Source of the DNA: JAWLCA01 sp050485905
Lineage (GTDB): Bacteria > Pseudomonadota > Alphaproteobacteria > Rhodobacterales > Rhodobacteraceae
Reading direction: 5' to 3'
Length of the DNA stretch: 12,861 bases
Assembly (NCBI GenBank): GCA_050485905.1
Contig: JBJHCH010000109.1
Coordinates: 1-12,861, forward strand
Every line of letters starts with the position of its first letter. The stretch's first letter is position 1. The notes below the pieces were generated by a model. That model was not told the DNA's origin. It saw only the letters and a program-made list of their open reading frames with translations, and did not search any database. Below are positions 10,593-12,861 of this stretch, in pieces. The position numbers were made by a program, and so were the translations under genes.

Positions 10593-10610
10593 CTGCTCAC
10601 GCGTGAGCAG
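10593..10610. repeat. 18-bp perfect palindrome after gcdH
   Basis: CTGCTCACGCGTGAGCAG is perfectly self-complementary, and it begins three bases after the gcdH stop codon. As a hairpin it would have a short GC-rich stem, but neither strand has a U-run after it. A weak terminator or a binding site for a dimeric repressor are both possible. Confidence 0.6.
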
Positions 10611-10613
10611 CCC

Positions 10614-11843
10614 TCAGAAAAACGCCTGCAACCCGGTCTGCGCCCGCCCCAGGATCAGCGCGTGAACGTCATGGGTGCCCTCATAGGTATTCACCGTCTC
10701 AAGGTTCACCATGTGACGCATCACCTGAAACTCGCCCGAGATCCCGTTGCCCCCATGCATGTCCCGCGCCGCCCGCGCGATCTCCAGCGCCTTGCCGCAG
10801 TTGTTGCGCTTGATAAGGCTGATCATCTCGGGCGCCGCCTGCGCCTCGTCCAGCAGCCGGCCCACGCGCAGGCTACCCTGAAGCCCCAGCGCGATCTCGG
10901 TCTGCATGTCGGCCAGCTTCTTCTGGAACAGCTGCGTCTGCGCCAGCGGACGGCCGAACTGCCGGCGGTCCAGCCCGTATTGCCGCGCGGCGTGCCAGCA
11001 GAACTCCGCCGCACCCAGCACGCCCCAGCTGATGCCATAGCGGGCGCGGTTCAGGCAGCCGAACGGCCCCTTCAGCCCCTCCACATGGGGCAGCAGCGCA
11101 TCCTCACCCGCCGCCACATCCTTCATCACGATCTCGCCGGTGATGGAGGCGCGCAGGCTCAGCTTGTTGCCGATCTTCGGTGCGCTCAGCCCCGCCATGC
11201 CCTTTTCCAGAACGAAGCCCCGGATCTTGCCGCCATGCGCCTCGGACTTGGCCCAGACGACGAAGACATCCGCGATCGGGCTGTTGGAGATCCACATCTT
11301 GGACCCGTTCAGCACATAGCCGCCGTCGGTCTTCTTTGCCGTGGTCTTCATCCCCGCCGGATCCGACCCGGCATCGGGTTCGGTCAGGCCGAAACAGCCG
11401 ATCCATTCGCCGCTAGCGAGCTTGGGCAGGTACTTCCTGCGCTGATCCTCGGACCCGTAGGCATAGATCGGGTACATCACCAGGCTGGACTGCACCGACA
11501 TCATGGAGCGATAGCCGGAATCCACCCGCTCCACCTCGCGCGCGATCAGGCCATAGGCGACGTAGCCCGCACCAAGGCCGCCGTATTCCTCGGGCACCGT
11601 CACGCCCAGCAGGCCCATCTCGCCCATCTCGGCAAAGATCGCGGGGTCGGTCTCTTCCTCGGCATAGGCGCGGATCACGCGGGGCTGCAGCTTTTCCTGC
11701 GCATAGGACCGGGCGGCGTCGCGCATCATGCGCTCGTCCTCGGTCAACTGGTCCTCCAGCCGGAACGGGTCGTCCCAGGTAAAGCGGGACAGGTCGGGCG
11801 CATCCTTGGCCTTCAGCGCGGGTGCGACGGGCGCATCTTTCAT
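10614..11843 (-). CDS. gcdH: Glutaryl-CoA dehydrogenase
   Basis: A 409-residue FAD enzyme of the acyl-CoA dehydrogenase family. It oxidises and decarboxylates glutaryl-CoA to crotonyl-CoA and passes electrons to electron-transfer flavoprotein. The subgroup is shown by FRLEDQLTEDERMMRDAAR, SGYRSMMSVQSSLVM (R112, matching the glutarate-binding Arg of the family), the FAD/substrate segment FGLTEPDAGSDP (151-162) and WISNSP. The C-terminal NTYEGTHDVHALILGRAQTG carries the catalytic base Glu388. Length is normal and no signal is seen, so it is cytoplasmic. ATG 11843 has GAAG six bases and GGAG nine bases before it. It lies 70 bases after the HerA-like gene; a weak TAGGAT -10 could lie in that gap, but I do not call it. 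It comes before the ALDH7 gene, which fits the lysine-aminoadipate-glutaryl-CoA route. Confidence 0.96.
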   Translation of the reverse strand: MKDAPVAPALKAKDAPDLSRFTWDDPFRLEDQLTEDERMMRDAARSYAQEKLQPRVIRAYAEEETDPAIFAEMGEMGLLGVTVPEEYGGLGAGYVAYGLIAREVERVDSGYRSMMSVQSSLVMYPIYAYGSEDQRRKYLPKLASGEWIGCFGLTEPDAGSDPAGMKTTAKKTDGGYVLNGSKMWISNSPIADVFVVWAKSEAHGGKIRGFVLEKGMAGLSAPKIGNKLSLRASITGEIVMKDVAAGEDALLPHVEGLKGPFGCLNRARYGISWGVLGAAEFCWHAARQYGLDRRQFGRPLAQTQLFQKKLADMQTEIALGLQGSLRVGRLLDEAQAAPEMISLIKRNNCGKALEIARAARDMHGGNGISGEFQVMRHMVNLETVNTYEGTHDVHALILGRAQTGLQAFF

Positions 11844-11913
11844 GGCAAACTTCTCCAGAACCTTCGCCGCATCCTATTCCACGGCGCCGGTCGAGGGAAA
11901 GCCCTGCCCGCCC

Positions 11914-12861
11914 TCAGCGCCCCTTGAACAGGCTGCCCAGCACGCCGCGCACCATCGCCTGCCCCGACCGGCTGCCTAGCTGCCGGGCAAAGGATTTCAC
12001 GAAGGCATCGGTTACAGAGTCGCTGCGGCTGGTGCGCGTGGTCGTCGTCGTGGACCGCCGGGCCGGTGTCTTCGGCTCATACCGGCGGGCGGCGCGATAC
12101 TCGCGCTCTGCCTCGGCATCCCGCGCGGCGCGGGCGGCTTCCTCCTCGGCGGCGCGCGCGGCGTCCTCGGCCCTCCGGGCTAGCCGTTCATGCGCACTGT
12201 CGCTGTCGATCGGCGTGTCGTATTTCCCGACGAGCGGCGAGCGCGTCATCAGAACGGTGCGCTCGGTGTCTGTGATCGGCCCCATCCGGGAGGATGGCGG
12301 GCGGATCAGCGTGCGCTCGACAATGCCAGGGATGCCCTTGTCTTCCAGGAACGAGGTGACGGCCTCGCCCGTGCCGACCTCGCGGATCGCTTCCTCGGTC
12401 GAGAAACGGGGGTTGTCGCGGTAGGTCTGCGCCGCCATCCGCAGCGCCTTCTGGTCGCGGGCGGTAAAGGCGCGCAGCGCGTGCTGCACCCGGTTGCCCA
12501 ATTGCCCCAGGATCGCGTCGGGCACGTCGGCCGGGTTCTGGGTGCAGAAATAGACGCCGACCCCCTTGGATCGGATTAGCCGGGCGACCTGCTCGACCTT
12601 TTCGACCAGCGCGCGGGGCGCGTCGCGGAACAGCAGATGCGCCTCGTCGAAGAAGAAGACGAGCTTCGGCTTCTCGGGGTCGCCCACCTCGGGCAGTTCC
12701 TCGAACAATTGCGACAGCAGCCAGAGCAGGAAGGTGGCATACAGCCGCGGCGACTGCATCAGGCGTTCGCCCGACAGGATGTTGATGCGCCCGCACCCCT
12801 CGGCGTCGCTGGTCATCAAATCCGCCAGTTCCAGCGCCGGTTCACCGAAAAGCTGCGCCCC
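11914..12861 (-). CDS. HerA-like/DUF853 (YjgR-type) ATPase, N-terminus outside window
   Basis: The C-terminal 315 residues of a protein that enters from the right edge. The frame is open to base 12861 and reads GAQLFGEPALELADLMTSDA at the edge, so it is not a start. GRINILSGERLMQSPRLYAT and the Walker B segment LVFFFDEAHLLF (fragment residues 67-78), then QVARLIRSKGVGVYFCTQNP and LGQLGNRVQHALRAF, match the DUF853/YjgR branch of the HerA-FtsK ATPases. The Walker A loop, expected about 200 residues from the true N-terminus, lies outside. After the ATPase core comes a charged Ala/Glu/Arg-rich predicted coiled coil (fragment about 223-260), a Thr run and a conserved-looking tail ending VLGSLFKGR. 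The role is poorly defined: a hexameric DNA translocase-like ATPase is inferred from the family. No nuclease partner such as NurA is next to it on the visible side. Confidence 0.9.
   Translation of the reverse strand, partial: GAQLFGEPALELADLMTSDAEGCGRINILSGERLMQSPRLYATFLLWLLSQLFEELPEVGDPEKPKLVFFFDEAHLLFRDAPRALVEKVEQVARLIRSKGVGVYFCTQNPADVPDAILGQLGNRVQHALRAFTARDQKALRMAAQTYRDNPRFSTEEAIREVGTGEAVTSFLEDKGIPGIVERTLIRPPSSRMGPITDTERTVLMTRSPLVGKYDTPIDSDSAHERLARRAEDAARAAEEEAARAARDAEAEREYRAARRYEPKTPARRSTTTTTRTSRSDSVTDAFVKSFARQLGSRSGQAMVRGVLGSLFKGR

Larger units (their letters stand above)
10348..10613. other. 266-base non-coding interval between gcdH and the ALDH7 gene
   Basis: No credible gene is seen here. 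The minus-strand frame that continues from the ALDH7 gene to 10461 lacks family similarity. The half next to gcdH is notably AT-richer, with an A6 run at 10554-10559 and TTTTCATAT near 10569-10577. It contains an 18-bp palindrome, a separate hairpin and two GATTC (GANTC, CcrM-type) sites at 10563 and 10588. I could not pick a convincing -35/-10 pair. The interval is long enough to hold an independent promoter for the ALDH7 gene. Confidence 0.5.

Noticed and set aside
9289..11927. Plus-strand open frames of 410 and 589 codons opposite the ALDH7 gene and gcdH
   Set aside because: Compositional shadows. They also run through the AT-richer intergenic region without any family similarity.

Overview
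The window is a GC-rich chromosomal segment of an alphaproteobacterium, most likely a member of the Rhodobacterales (Rhodobacter/Paracoccus-like). This rests on the RecA and AlaS sequences, a CckA-type hybrid histidine kinase, an alphaproteobacterial SOS box (GAAC-N7-GAAC) at recA and a CtrA-type TTAA-N7-TTAA box before cckA. All nine genes lie on the minus strand, so transcription runs from high to low coordinates. There is no sign of mobile DNA, CRISPR, rRNA or tRNA, and the content looks like ordinary core genome.

In the direction of transcription: (1) 12861-11914, the C-terminal part of a HerA-like/DUF853 (YjgR-type) ATPase, cut by the window edge. (2) 11843-10614, glutaryl-CoA dehydrogenase (gcdH). 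(3) A 266-base non-coding interval with an 18-bp perfect palindrome and a separate hairpin. (4) 10347-8854, an antiquitin-type (ALDH7) aldehyde dehydrogenase, probably for alpha-aminoadipate semialdehyde. (5) 8786-7953, a metallo-beta-lactamase-fold hydrolase resembling the OPHC2/methyl parathion hydrolase group. (6) 7915-6731, an RsmB/NOP-type RNA m5C methyltransferase. (7) 6674-4275, the cell-cycle hybrid kinase CckA. (8) 4094-3015, recA, with its own SOS-controlled promoter and a rho-independent terminator. (9) 2880-220, alaS, with a leader inverted repeat. (10) 216-1, the start of a DUF1330 protein whose ribosome-binding site lies inside the end of alaS.

Functionally there are three groups. 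gcdH and the ALDH7 gene fit two steps of the aminoadipate route of lysine/pipecolate breakdown. cckA and recA are neighbours. cckA has a consensus CtrA box in front of it, and recA has an SOS box plus a one-mismatch CtrA-like box further upstream, so this stretch may join cell-cycle and DNA-damage control. alaS and the DUF1330 gene form a tightly coupled pair.

Four genes (alaS, recA, cckA, ALDH7) have longer open frames than the real coding sequence. Their starts were moved to internal ATGs supported by family alignment and Shine-Dalgarno sequences. I found no convincing undescribed multi-gene system. The most useful leads are regulatory: the CtrA box before cckA, the CtrA-like site near recA, the alaS leader repeat and the palindrome between gcdH and the ALDH7 gene.
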